A DNA stretch of 64,000 bases, taken from Sclerotinia nivalis. Taxonomy: Eukaryota > Ascomycota > Leotiomycetes > Helotiales > Sclerotiniaceae. The position numbers and the translations under genes were made by a program. Position 1 is the stretch's first letter. The number at the start of each line of letters is the position of its first letter. The stretch is from contig JAPEIS010000016.1 of the NCBI GenBank assembly GCA_029531795.1, forward strand, positions 806,001-870,000. The letters run 5' to 3'. Below, in pieces: positions 11,676 to 24,144 of the stretch. Under the pieces are notes generated by a model. The model was given only the letters and a program-made list of their open reading frames with translations, was not told the DNA's origin and searched no databases.

Positions 11676-12859
11676 ACACCTCTCCTTCTGGCTTCCACCC
11701 GGCGTCGTTCGCACCAAGCCTCCTTCTCTACGTCCCGCTCAGAAATCTCACATGTCGCCATATCTCCCTCTCCGTACCAACCGAACCTGCACCCCGCAGA
11801 TCCAGATAACAAGCCTTCCGTTTTGCATCCTCGTGTCGCCGTACTTCTTGGCGTAGCCAGAGTTTGGCATTTCCCGCTCCTATTTTGTCGATTGCTTAGT
11901 ATCGCTCCGGCGATCTGGTGGGGATTACGATGTGCGTTGACTTTTATGAGGGAGTTGTTGTGGGATGAGATGAATGCTGTAGAAGCAAAGTGGACTATCG
12001 AGAAAAGATTCAGGGTTACTGAAGTCTTTTTGGCTGTTCTTGTGAGCAAATCTTTATAACCTACGCCAAATGAAACTCGTGCGGATTTCCTTTCAGTGCT
12101 AACATAAATTCTTGATATCAGTGGGTATGGCCAAATTCCTCAACATGATTCGAAAGCCTCCTCTTGTGTGATAAAATAGATTGTACGAGAAAGGAAAAAT
12201 CATGCTAATTTGCACGAAAAGTGTTTTTCCTCCGCCTATCTTGCCTTCTTCTTTACAGACTGCTTGATGTCTAGATGGTATGTGAAGTCCTACAATACTC
12301 CCCACTTTCTCCAAAGTCCTAGCCCAAAGCTAGAACATGTCACTAAGCACTTAACATATCAGGTTACTTAACTACACTCCTCAAGGTATGCGGTTATATC
12401 CATATAAGACGAGGGAAAACTTTGAATAACTCTACCCCTCCAGCAACAATCGTCCGCCTCCTTACCATCAACTTGATAAATGCATATACCACATCGTGGA
12501 TCTTGTACCTATCAGGGGGCTCAGAAGATCCACGCTTGCTTCTGCCGGCCTGGATTTGCATAGCTAGCGTACGTGCCGTCATTTGGTAACCAGCAAAAGT
12601 GCTGGCTTTGTTTTTTGTACTTTTTCTAATCATAATGCAGACATTGACCTTTCTTTACCACTTGACACATCCACGACTCGCCATCCTGAAGGAGACATCC
12701 TTATCGATTTCCGTCTTCTCAATAGCAAGTTTCATTAGCATGGTCAGTCTTTTGGCTCAATTGCACCTCTCAAGGACGGATCTTCCACCTCTACCCTTGA
12801 TTCTGCATATGGAGGAGATCTGGGGGTACGTCAAGATTGGGTTGAACTTGATGGCATAG
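11676..12859 (+). CDS. EOS1: N-glycosylation protein EOS1 family (5' exon unresolved)
   Basis: The coding part is read as ~11676-12041, 12122-12124, 12222-12277, 12363-12385, 12444-12568 and 12641-12859. The translation gives LHPRVAVLLGV, LLSIAPAIWWGLRCALTF, EKRFRVTEVFLAVL, W, SAYLAFFFTDCLMSRW, LLNYTPQ, ATIVRLLTIN, SWILYLSGGSEDPRLLLPAW and KETSLSISVFSIASF. These blocks match the fungal EOS1 family as I remember it: ER membrane proteins needed for N-glycosylation and oxidative-stress tolerance. Several hydrophobic segments are visible. Two exons are tiny, 3 nt (TGG) and 23 nt; the conserved motifs are restored only when they are included. No in-frame ATG lies between a stop at 11673 and 11823, so the start is probably in an upstream exon near 11500-11650. 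Bases 12860-13276 after it hold no gene. Confidence 0.8.
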
Positions 12860-13276
12860 TACGAGACATTTAGCAGATACAAGAGGCACTAGTCACTAGT
12901 CACTGGCAGGCGGCTCAAAAGTAGGACTCTGAAACATGATGGGACGGATAGGCCGTGTATGAATTGACATTTTACTATGCCATGAGGCGTACCGAATAAA
13001 AGGTTACAGCCAGGTGCACTAAGTAACCTGATCTGACTAGTGAAATTAAGAGAATGAAGACCCTGCTATAGTAGCAAAGTTGGAGCATCCATCTGCAAAG
13101 CCCTCCCTTGTTATCACCTAGCGCTTTCTGCGTAGATGCGGGGAATGATGGGGACTGTCTCGCCCACATGTTTATGAAGTCATTCGCAGCAAGGTTTGGA
13201 TTGAGCATGCAAGCAACCACATACGGTGATGGGGGCTTACGGGACTGCGACGGCTCGGAACGTGTGGTTGCCGATT

Positions 13277-14288
13277 TTAGAAACCGTGGACCTAATGTAA
13301 AACTTGGTTAGATGGACTTTGATAGATGATTGGAAATAATGTAATGTTACCTTGATGGTCTTGGCCTCAAGCTCTAAGCCTTCTTTACCAGTGAGGAATT
13401 CTTGCACATCTTTGCGCTGGTCTCCTTGAAGCTGGATCACGTCACCCATGATGACATCGTTGACAATGGTGCCATTGCAAGCTGTTACATGCAGAATTAG
13501 CGACCAAAATCTTGAGTGTGAGGCTGCATCATGAACTTACCGAACTTCTTCTTAATAACCTTAAGGATCTTCTTCTGGTCAAATTTCTTTGGAAGTCCTT
13601 GAACAGTGGTTAAAGTCTTACGACCATTACGCTCTGTAATCATAAAGAGTTAGTGGCTGACGTGCAAGCCTTCCCTTTTATCTCCAGGTGATTGCAAGGG
13701 ACATGGACAGCTGAACAATGTCGACATACGTTGAATACGAATATGAATATATTCTGCGGCCTTTTGGTCTCCAGGTTCTTCGTCGGCTTCGGCGAAGGGA
13801 TCTAAATACGCAATAGGATTAGAATTTATGCCCAATGAGATTCATATAACATCAAAACAATCCAAGTCGAAATATGATTGATTTCATCGATATTCAATGA
13901 TGAGAATGTGCCACGAGGACGGGAATGGTTTCCTCACCGAAGACTTTCAAGTTCTCAATTTGAGTTCCACCAGGAGCAGCGTTTGCTGGCTTGGAATTTG
14001 CAGTAGGGGAGGAATCGTTCGCTTTCAACGCCGACTTTGTCTCCCCTGAGCCTTGGTTTGGTCCTGGATCTCCGGCGGCATCGGCTTCGGCGAAGGAGTC
14101 TACAGAGGAATATTAGTGAAGGCACCAGGAGCGGTCAAAGATGAGCATGGAAACAAGTCGGTAGCAGGTATATCGATAAAGGTAGATGGCCGGAAGTATT
14201 ATTGCGATGTTACTGCTCCGCAAAGTGAAGAGGTAAAAGGGGGAGAGAAAGGGCGCATACCGATCGTCTTGAGGTTTTCGATGGACAT
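13277..14288 (-). CDS. SUI1: Translation initiation factor eIF1 (SUI1) with extra N-terminal cassette exon
   Basis: Six exons: 14261-14288, 13938-14099, 13730-13801, 13541-13633, 13351-13481 and 13277-13291. With all of them the protein is 166 residues; skipping the second (162 nt, phase 1 on both sides) gives 112, the usual eIF1 size. Core motifs are clear: EYIHIRIQQRNGRKTLTTVQ, GLPKKFDQKKILKVIKKKF, CNGTIVND, VIQLQGDQRKDVQEFL and the terminal KTIKVHGF. eIF1 binds the 40S subunit near the P site and enforces AUG selection. The N terminus MSIENLKTI-D-S-FAEAD is echoed inside the cassette end as QIENLKVF followed by DPFAEADEEPGD, so the cassette looks like a duplication of the N-terminal module. 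Upstream 14289-15367 is non-coding. Confidence 0.93.
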
Positions 14289-15367
14289 AAACTCGAGTGT
14301 GTCTGGTGTCTTTGGGACTGGAATTCTGTTTAAAGTGATGGAAAAGATGTAAAACTTATTAAAGGGTTTAATAGATTGATTTGGATTTGGATTTTGAGTT
14401 CGACTTTCGAGGTGGGGTTATTTAGAAGTTGTTAGTTTTGGAAGGGTTGTGTAGTGTTGTAAGTGTCAGAAAGCAGTTTGGTTTTGTTTGTTTAAATTAG
14501 ACGGGGGTCGTGTGCTTTGTGGCGAGAGAGGCGGGGCGCAGGTGCGAAGCTCAATGATTGGGTAAGCGCAAATAGAATACGGCTGTGTGGCTGCGTGCAA
14601 AACACTTATCCAATGGGAGTCATTCATTTAGTGACTTGTTTATATAAGCAAAGCCTTGTCAGGGTCCAATAGCCAAGAATATGATCACCGCTGACTAATT
14701 AGTATTCCTAGCTGTTGTTACCGTACCATCATTAGGTTCCTTTACCATTAAACATTATTACCGTTCCCTTTACTCCTACCTAGTAGTTACATTAATTACA
14801 ATCGATAACTAGGTAGATAAGATATCTAGGTATGTCAGCTATGTAGCTACTACTAATTGATGCTGTGCAACTGTACGATACCATTAAACTTTGCTCGGCT
14901 TCTATACAGTATAGAAACATATATACAAATTTCCATACCACTTTCATCCTATGCAAATTCATACATTGATACACCTTGATATGTCTTCATACACTCTTCA
15001 TAAATGAGCAAATGTGGATTGGTTGATGTCGATTATTTGTGCGAGGAAACTTTGTGCTTTAACTTATCTAACACCTACCCACGTAGACATTGCTTCAACT
15101 TTTGCTCTGTCCCCTTGTATCATTAATACCTGGAGAGGGCACCATCCACTACAATTTCAGGCTTCTTTTCATGCTCATCCATACCAGCACCCATCCTTGT
15201 CCTATGCTCATCCATATAGATATCCTCCTTCCCATTTTCTCATACTTCAAATGCGTATCGTTTGCCATAAGTTTCAAGAAACACCACCCAACAGACACTT
15301 CTATCCATGTTAGTAGCCACTGCCCATATAAAAATTACTCCTGTGATTCATTCGTAATCTGCCATCA
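14289..15367. other. Intergenic between eIF1 and Asterix
   Basis: This holds the eIF1 promoter side (14289-14650, GT-rich then a TATATAA at 14640-14646) and an AT-rich stretch. The 3' end of the Asterix gene lies at its right edge. No coding region is supported. Confidence 0.6.
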
Positions 15368-15961
15368 CTACGCAGCTTGAGCTACTGGAGCAGCGGGAGG
15401 AGGAGGAAGAAACATTGGAAGATAAGTCTGAGAAGTATTGATGAGCGAGCTGTGCTCTCCGTAATGAGTTATGTAGATCAACTTACAATAACAAGAGCCA
15501 TCACTACGGTACAGTTATATTAGCATGGACTGCGAATCCGAACGTGAGAACGAATATTGCTTACATGACATTCCCACCGATAAATATGCGGGTTGGGAGG
15601 AAGCCTTCTTCGTCTCTGAAGATTCACCTAACCAATTCTGAATTGCAAAAAGAACAGAAGCCCTTTCGTCTATTAGCAGACATCCTTTCACATAATCCCT
15701 TGACAAAATAGTCCTTTAGAAATCACATCCATGGAATTGACGAACCATCCGATGAGCTTGTTACGAGTGAACATTGCTGCCATTGGCAGAGTGCTACCTA
15801 AGGTACCACCGAAATCGCTGGGAGATTCTTTCGCAGCTGGAACTTGGTAGGGTATGACTTGAAGAGAGGCGCGTCAGTAAGTTCATGAGAAGTAACATGT
15901 GTAACAAGAAAGAGAAAGGCATACTGAGATCAGCCCGTCGCATATTCTTTCTTGTCGCCAT
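15368..15961 (-). CDS. Asterix / PAT complex subunit (WDR83OS-like, UPF0139)
   Basis: Five exons: 15925-15961, 15746-15857, 15565-15662, 15487-15503 (17 nt) and 15368-15427. They total 324 nt, or 107 residues. The protein begins MATRKNMRRADLIIPYQVP, has FTRNKLIGWASVLFAIQNWLG, then SSETKKASSQPAYLSVGMS, a second hydrophobic block LMALVITYLPMF, and ends PPPPAAPVAQAA. This is the Asterix family, small ER proteins that with CCDC47 form the PAT chaperone for multipass membrane proteins. One donor is weak (GTTCGT), but the acceptor side carries a perfect TGCTAAT branch site. It is divergent from Med12; the shared promoter is 15962-16508. Confidence 0.88.
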
Positions 15962-16508
15962 GGTTGTTTGCTGAATGTATTATAATGTCAACTGAATGAT
16001 ATTAACAAATTGATTAATTCCTTATTCGCACGATGCAATTAAAGTTCAAGTAGATTTCGGGTGGTGAAATTGGTTACTCACTACCAGGTAGGTGCACATG
16101 GATTAAACAGATTGGCTTGGGGTGCGGAGCGGTTCGCACAAGTGGTGAGTCTTGTTCCGTCCAACACATTAATTACTCCGACCATTCATTCTTCTTCACT
16201 CTATATCTTCATTTGTATAATACAACGAATAACTTCTGTTTCTACTTTACTTTTACACGATAAGAGCCTTAGCTTCTACCAAGTGAACACCTTGCGCCTG
16301 TGCGACATCCCATTGCTCTATCATCTATTCAAGACCCCGGCGGCGATTATTAAACCATTTCAATTACTTTTTGATGCTGTTTTCTGAAACATAGCTGTAC
16401 AATATCTTCGTACATACCATACATCCCACATATCACTTGCGCAGCCTTATAACTCCTCGAATTTATCACGTTACCAGTCGCAATAGTCGACCACGGCATG
16501 GCGCAATC
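15962..16508. promoter_or_regulatory. Divergent promoter region, Asterix / MED12
   Basis: These 547 bp separate the two opposed start codons. No coding frame fits, and no defined motif is recognised beyond a TC-rich stretch near 16180-16260. Confidence 0.4.
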
Positions 16509-19500
16509 ATGACCACAAAACCCCTCGTTGGGTCACAAGCTCAACGACAGTCGCAAAGATCATTGAATTCAAATATCACCCCGAGACCCTCCCCACAAAG
16601 AAGTCTATCGTCTACCTCCCCAACTCAAAAATACAATGAAGCCCTCATAGACTTAACGCTGGATGTGCCGGATTCGCCATCTGTGCGTTATGGACAAACC
16701 TCGAGAACAGGAGGGTCGCGCCTGAAGCAGGAAATCTCCAATGAGTCGAGAAGTTCGAGTCAGACGGAGACATCAAGCCCGGGTCCTTCAAATATAATAT
16801 CAAGTAGGCAGACTTTGCCTCCACGCGGTCGACCGCAGCTTCATTCCGATGTGCCTCACACGAGAGCCCCCAGATCCACTTTGACATCCGACCAAAACTA
16901 CAGTCAAATATTTGCGAGACCATTTCCTCTTCCTGTTAGGCCCGGACGACATGCCCCCCCTTTTGTTGAAAAGCCGGGCTCATCAATTAGGACATCCGGA
17001 AAGAAAGATGCTCGCCCCAAACCTTTTGTTTTAGATATTCCGCCGGCTGCGCCGTCTTATTCACCAAACGGTATGTCCAATCACATATTGATCAATCTCT
17101 CCATACAACGCTATCTTTCTCTAACAACTTTTCAATAGGTCATGCGGATTTCTTTCCATGGAACGGGAACCATGCCGAAGATCAATTCTCCGAAACTGTC
17201 ATCCGAGGAGGCTTCTTCGACAAGTCGCAAATGTCACAGAACGAAACTGGCTCGGCAAAAGCCTCTATATATCCATCTCTAAAACACAAAAGTGGGCTCC
17301 AAACACTGTCATCATTGTTTTCGAGCGTTCTAGCCCAGCGAAGGACTCATGGAAATATCACAGCCAACTCAACTTTCAAGCCGCCACCGCGTGTAACGGT
17401 TACGGACACGAAGAGGGAAATATGGCTCAAGGATTTAGCTAATCCGACTATATCACTCCGCCGCCTCAGTCGATCAATCCCTCATGGGATTAGAGGTAAG
17501 GTGCTCCTGGAACATTCCCTCAACAAGAACATCCCTATCGAGCGGGCCGTCTGGTTAGCCAAGTGCGTAGGGGCAAATGAACTGAGGTCTTTCAAGAGGA
17601 AAGGTGCGGGTGGTGCTTTTGCTATGGGAGGTGAGGCGAAATGGGTCAGAGACTTTACAGTTTGTGTTGAACAGGTGTTGGAGAGCATAATTGGATCATG
17701 TGGAGAGAAGGACTTTCGTCGCAGGATCTATTACGCGTAAGTATAGCATTCACCCGCTCTTGGGCATCTACTTACAAGCATGACAGGATTCGGTTGGCGG
17801 CACATTTTCATGCTGAATGTCTTATAGACCGCGAGCATTATATAGATTGGATACTATCGTCCCTCGAGGCTACTTCTCAACCCAAATTACCAATATGGTT
17901 GTTGATTGCCCAGGTGTATTGGGAAGATATTTTGAAGTATCGGAGGTTCGGGCGCCGATTCACAACTGCTCTGCTGAATCGGTTTTCGGAGGTATGGCAT
18001 CACATTCATCTCTACTTCCTTTTCCGTAGCTGACAGCATCTCTCAAGGCAATTCAGCATCCGGATTCTGATATATTGGGGCCTTTGAACGATCGTCTACG
18101 TTTACTTTTAAATAAATTGATGATATCAAACCCGGATAACTTTGTTTGTCCTGAAATCTGGTTCAAGCACAGGGATACCCTGCAGGCTCACCTAAGCAAC
18201 TCAGATGAGCGTCTCACGACCGCCTGGGATGAGATCAATCGCCGCAATATACGTCTTACCACTATAGCTCCTGAAGCCCAGCATCCTCCTCGACAACGCC
18301 TTATCAATATACTAGATAAATCACTTTTCACCTTGTTCACACCCGAGGTCATACATGTTTGCTGGCAGCTTGATGATGACAAAACCGCTCTTATTCATGC
18401 AGTTTTGGATTGGTCGACGTCATGCTATAGGCCTGGACACGCAAAAGTGTTCATCGGTGCTCGCATCATACGATCTTGGAGAGAATTGGGTGCAGACACG
18501 ACTGCTTCTATGCTGTCATTCCTTGACTCCAGCGCTTGCGAAATTGGGCGTAACAAGTCTTCGTTTTATCATTTAGTTTCCGAGCTAGCCAGGTCGAACG
18601 ACTTTTGTATCCCAACATACCTTCAATGGTTGATCAGCCGTGGCGGTATTCATGATCATTCAGACCTGGCGCCAGACGGTCCTTGTGGAACGAGGCTCCT
18701 TGCAGAGCTTCCTATTCATGATTTGAGCGGAGAAATGGTTGGGCTGCGCAGGACTTTACTTTGCCGAGCCGATTACCCGATGGACATTGAGGACCACAAG
18801 ATAGCGGTCAGCATATCTATCATAAGCAATGTACTACAAAGGATACTAGTAGCTTCAGAACGACGATCGCCTCAAGTTGATAACGGTGTCAAAAGCTTAG
18901 ATGACCTCAGATCGTTAAACCGCGCAAGCAAATCCCACATTGGATCTTGGCTTCGTCATGAAGTGGAAGCACAGATGCTACCGTCAAGTACAGTATCGAA
19001 TGAGTGGAATAGTACATCACCTGCGGCGCGTGATACTTCTGTGCTTATGGCGGCTACGTTTGGCATCGTGCGGGACTATCTTGAAATTATAGATGATTTC
19101 TCTATGCTCGCCGATGTGATCAAGATTGCCACGGCATCAACAGATCCTCAAACTATTGCATCGTGCGCCGATACACTTAATATGCACGCCGAGATATTTG
19201 CAGGCATCGGAGCAATTAAGGGCTTGTTTGATGTTCTTCTTAATCGTTCGCGTTCATTTGCAGATGATCGCGATATCATGCCACGAGTCATTTTGGCATC
19301 CTTGTTAGACCTCTCATCGAGAATTCCCGACAACCAGAATCTTACCGCTCAGCTCACTCGCCAACTTGCTTTGAGTGATAGAAACTGTGCCGCCGACGCT
19401 TGTTCTCCTGTATCGGATCATATGGCAGGTGGATCACAAAATAATGAGGCTGAGTTCGTAGACGAAATCGAGAAGGTCCTTGCAAACGGCACCAGTATTG

Positions 19501-21224
19501 ACCGGGGAACCATGGAACGGCTTTTCCAAAGAGTGGTTCATCATTTGTCGATCTCGTGGGATAAGTCACCGGAGCAGCAGCGGAAGTGTGTGTTACTGTT
19601 GACAACCCTAAGAGACTTCAATCCACAACCATTCGATCTGCTGATGGCTAGCTGGCTATCTTACATTCAAAATGTGGAACATCGACCCAGCTTAGTGAAA
19701 ATATGCGGCCCCTTAGTAGGACTCGGTTGTCTCTCTTTGAAAGATCTAGTTAATGCCTGCTTAAAAAAAGAAAAGGCCGAGACTAGCGCAACGCAAAAAG
19801 TGGGCACGATTGTAGCCACGGAATTACTTGCTTTAATCGCGGCCCCAATCACCATACCGGAGATTCTGACATCAGACGAAGCATATCGCGTCCGACTTGT
19901 ACAAAGTCGTATGCAAATTGACAACCCTGAACTTACATTGACGGTCATTCGGTCAGCAATCGAGGTGTGCTCAACAGCTGTCCACGATATACCATCCATC
20001 GCCCTCCACACTTTGAATGTCTTGGGCCGTCCAGCCATGCATGACTTACTTCAGACGCTAGTCTTGATTGGCGGTGATATGGCCAGCAAAATCCTGGTGC
20101 ACCCTTTATCACCTGGGTCTACCGACGAAGATGCTTCTAAATTAATGGTAACCGCGATAAACAAGCTTTTGGTGCCTACCTATCAGAGTGAAACCTCCGA
20201 TCTTTCAGTGTGTGATGCGCTAAAATCTGCGAATTATCTGAATCTACCATTTTGCCAATTAAAGGTGGCGTCTACCTTTCGCTCTGGGAAAAGTTCCCAA
20301 TCCACTTCTCGGAATATGGTCTCTCCTCAGCTCGATGACCTTAATCGTGCCGTTGAGTCTGCTATAATGGCAGGGGGTACGACATGGGCTTGCATTATAC
20401 CATCATTAGATTTTACTACCATACAATACTTACGACGTGGTGCTGAGACCCAATTGCTTGCGCTTTTCCATGCTGCCAAAGCCTCAGGCTACAACGACAT
20501 GTTGGGGGAAGAGCACCAATTGACGAAAGCAGAAAATTTGTTGGTTATCCTAGACTTGACCATAGACAAGATATATACTGAAACATCAAACGCGCCATAT
20601 AATTCGCATAGCTGCTTTCCAGACATTATAAACTTACTCAGCGGGGCCTCGCAATATATTGCTAGCACACAACAAAATGGTTATAAAATTGCATTCTTTA
20701 CGAAATGGCTACCACTGCTATTATCATTCACAGCCTCACAAACAGTAGCGTTAGAACAATCCAAAGCCGGCAATGAGCACCGGGGAAGAGCTATTTTGTT
20801 CCTGACAGCAATCCTTTTAGACTTATATGTCCTCAAAGCTAATACAGAAATCGAAGATCTACCACTAGAGCTGTGCTTCGACCTCCTTCTAAGTATGGTA
20901 GATGTACTTCCTGATGATATTCGCCTGCAGTGCGGTCGCAACTCCCGCGAAGGGTCCTCAAATCCGATTATTAGCTACATTTATAGTATCATGGCGACTC
21001 CATCTGACTGGCTGCATATTTATCAAAGGGGCGTCTTGAAAACTGCAACTGCTGGAAGGAATGGCAGTAATACAAATATAGACCACGCAAAAGAGCCGAG
21101 CCGCCAATCAGTCCCTTTTACGATGAAGCGCTGGGAGATGTTGGGAGAGCCGACTCCTCACATGGGAGAGAATGACACAAGTCTCAGTCTGACACTATTC
21201 GCGAGCAGGAAAGGAGTCAACTGA
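16509..21224 (+). CDS. MED12: Mediator complex subunit 12 (Srb8)
   Basis: Four exons, 16509-17070, 17139-17736, 17787-17991 and 18048-21224, give 4542 nt or 1513 residues. I start at the first in-frame ATG (MTTKPLVGSQAQ). The N terminus is disordered and Ser/Pro/Arg-rich. The Med12 signature follows at about residues 280-330: REIWLKDLANPTISL, SIPHGIRGKVLLE, IERAVWLAKCVGANELR. Downstream ALLNRFSE and a long helical region run to the end. Med12 is part of the Cdk8 kinase module, which docks on Mediator and mostly represses or gates RNA polymerase II recruitment in the nucleus. Size fits fungal Med12. All introns are GT-AG with CTAAC/CTGAC branch sites. It converges with the RhoGAP gene across 522 bp (21225-21746) in which nothing else is seen. 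Confidence 0.93.
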
Positions 21225-21746
21225 GAGCTGGGGCCTGTCATATTTTTATCACAAACCGACATCTAATAGATACCAGGTAGACACATAAAGTGGCCACTAG
21301 GAAGCAATAATATATATCAATTAGTACCGTTTCACACTTTTGTCTAATTATGTATTTAGTGAACTTAAAAACCACGCCTGGCATAATGTCATCATAATCC
21401 AGAAATGACCAGCTTGAAAATGCGCACCCTTTTAATTCAACATTTGCATTGACATCGACATTAGAGCTGAGCGCAAGAGCCCTACGAAAGATACCCTCGC
21501 GGATTAAATCACTCCCTAACGTAAACTCGCTAGATAGACCGTGAACTCATATTGTTGAGCCTATACCTCAAAATTATAACACGCGAAGTAGAGCGGCACA
21601 TGCTTTTGTGAACGATTTTGTCAGCGTAGCAGATCTTGGCGCTAGAAATCATTTGCCCTTTGTTTCTGCTTCATAGGCAGGTTAATCGATGGCATTGAGC
21701 GTTTTTAATGAACATCATGGCTGATTATATGATCTTCTTCTCCGCC

Positions 21747-24144
21747 TCAGTCGTCATCAAATATCTGATAGGTGTTGTTCAAAATGGTGTCAATGACGCG
21801 AACCTGCCACCCAGCATCTTGTAAGTTTGGTCCAGAATTAGCTCCCATGAGAGTAGGCCCAAATACAATTGCCAAGTTGCTTGCAGTCATCCTGTTAGAC
21901 GCCGAACTCTCCTGCACTCGATTTAAATGTAAAGTCAAGGCTCGCAAAGTAGCATAGTTAGGATCGGGGAGGCCATTAATGATGGCATGAAGGGAGTCGC
22001 GACGGACTGTTTCATCATCATGCTCTAGTTTCACATTAGTAGAGGAGCATTCGTCGGAGTGAACTTGCGAGGTGACTTACTTGCGGCCTCGATGAATGCG
22101 GGGTATTGCTCACTAGTTAGTAGAGGGTCTGGGAGCTCTCGGAAAAACTGCTTCAGAAGGCCAGCGACACTATTAACATCGTGAAAGAAGCTTTCAGGGT
22201 TACGAAAGTCCACCTGAGATGCGTCTGCAAATTTTTAGCAAAGTTACTTTGACCACGGAATTAATTGCTCAACTTGCCGTTATCAAACATTGCCTTGATC
22301 TTCATTATATGAGATGCAGTACCGGATAGTCGGTATATTCCTTCAACCTCGAGCCCAAAAAGGTCAACTGCTTGAATACATTGATAGACAATCATAGGAA
22401 CAGCAGAGCCATCTCTCTCAAAGAGCTCCTCGAGGCTAAGTCCAAAGACTGGTTTCAGAGGCGCTAGATGTGTATTATTGCCTGGGCCCGGAGGTCCTGG
22501 TCCAGATAATGGTGCCGAAGGTGGTCCATGGTATGCCGGTGCATGAGTTGTAGGATTTGGCGGTGTCTGTTGCAAAATTGTCTCGTTCTGAGGCTGTGGC
22601 TGAAATGGCAATGTTGAGATTTGAGGAGGCGCATCTGTACGAGGTGACCAGGCAGTGAAGTCAGGGGAGGTGGATGTTGGGGCCGTGGGCGATGCAACAG
22701 GTGGAACGATGTGTTGCGAAAGAGATGGGCCGTGACTAAAACTTCTTTCGTGCTGGTATGTTTGGGGAGTGCCTTGGTTAAAAGTTTGGCTCACATGCAC
22801 CTGTTGAGATGGCTGAGGTGGTATTCCTGGTCCTTGTCGAGAGTGGAGAGCGTTGGGATCTGATTGACGTTGGGCAATATTCGGTGCAGGTTGCAAAACC
22901 TGTATTCAAAATCAGCTTCATCCAAATCAATGCAACAAGGATCTTCAGGACTGACCGTGTTACGCTCGTATCTTATTTCCGTGACCCGGGATGGTACCTT
23001 ACCGGCAAAGCTACTGATGTAGTTGTTCAGGTCTTTAACATTATCGATGGCATGAACAGCTTCACGGAGACTGCGATTCGAGGTCCCTTGTTCTTTGGCT
23101 TTGATAGGGCTTATGTTCAAACCATTGCTCAGAAGTAATTTTTCGTTGAAGGATGCTAGTCAATGCAATCAGTATGTACGTCTTACAGCCAGGCTTTCAT
23201 ACTCCTTACCAAATTTCTGCATCTGTAATGTTAATGCAGAGTCACACTCCTGAATGAGATCTTCTAGCGCTTTCACCGCCTCAGGTCTTGACTTTGACCA
23301 GAGCTCAGCGCGCTGGCTTTGTGCAGCTTGTACCTTCGCTGCATAATCTGCATCTGCAGCCTGAACTTTGCGGAGAAGGTCCTCTTCATGTTGCGCTGCC
23401 GATTTGGGTCCCTTGAGGCCAAATATCTTTCCCGGTTGCCTATCTCCGGTGCGAGCTCTGTCGTACTCATCCGCCAAACTATCATATTTCGCCTTCGACT
23501 TTCTCATGGCGGCTTCCGTATCAGCAGCACGCTGCTCTGCTGTCAATCCAGTATTTTTCCAGTGTTTCCTACCCCTCTCTATATTCGAAGCCATTTCGAT
23601 AAGGTCTTCATGCATCTGATGTAGAGACACGCCAAATTGAGCCCCGTTCTCAGCCATTCGCTCGTGTATAATAAGAATCTCTTCATATGACTGCAGAAAC
23701 GAACCATGGCGATGCTCTGGTCTGCGAATATTGTCTCCAGTTGCCTTACACAGCTTTTTTAATCCATTCGAATGTTCCTCTTCCATTATAGACCTTTTTT
23801 TGAGAAAAAGTGCGAACTCCTGTTTCGCAGACGTCAGCTCCATATCCACGCAGGCGTTGAAAGTTCGGGGGGGGGGGGGGATGCCTTTGCAGAAGCAACA
23901 CTTTGTTTCAACCGGTTCAACAAGGTTGATATTCCAATCTACGTCATGAATATAGTTAGCTTTCCCTTCATTAATAGAAAAGATAAGAACTGGATGACTC
24001 AATCACCTCGGAGCTTGTAACATCGTGAACTGCTTTCGTGGTTGCATCTTGAGGAGTTGTAGGGCTTCCGGTTGTCTCGCCATTGTTGCCATTGCCGACG
24101 GGCGACGATGTTGAATCAAGTCCGGTGTCCCCTCCAAATGACAT
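21747..24144 (-). CDS. F-BAR and RhoGAP domain protein (Rgd1-like)
   Basis: Seven exons: 24007-24144, 23885-23938, 23210-23819, 22956-23155, 22278-22899, 22081-22224 and 21747-22024. The sum is 2046 nt, or 681 residues. The F-BAR domain spans about residues 47-300 (GISTLLNRLKQSVASAK, EFALFLKKRSIMEEEHSNGLKKL, LLLSNGLNISPIKAKEQG). A disordered Pro/Gln linker follows, and RhoGAP covers about 484-681 with the arginine-finger motif EGIYRLSG, NSVAGLLKQFFRELPDPLL and SNLAIVFGPTLMG. Rgd1-type proteins bind phosphoinositides and inactivate Rho3/Rho4 GTPases at growth sites. Two introns appear to be GC-AG: 22225-22277 (donor GCAAGT, strong) and 23820-23884 (donor GCATCC), the latter containing a run of 14 C. 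Reading through that run without splicing would break the frame. Confidence 0.9.

Noticed and set aside
11349..12049. Two long minus-strand frames opposite EOS1
   Set aside because: They are antisense shadows; the plus strand carries the conserved EOS1 motifs with proper introns.
23169..24002. Single 277-residue frame for the F-BAR part starting MSHPVLIFSINEG
   Set aside because: Its first third reads through two introns, including the C14 run; splicing gives the conserved F-BAR sequence instead.
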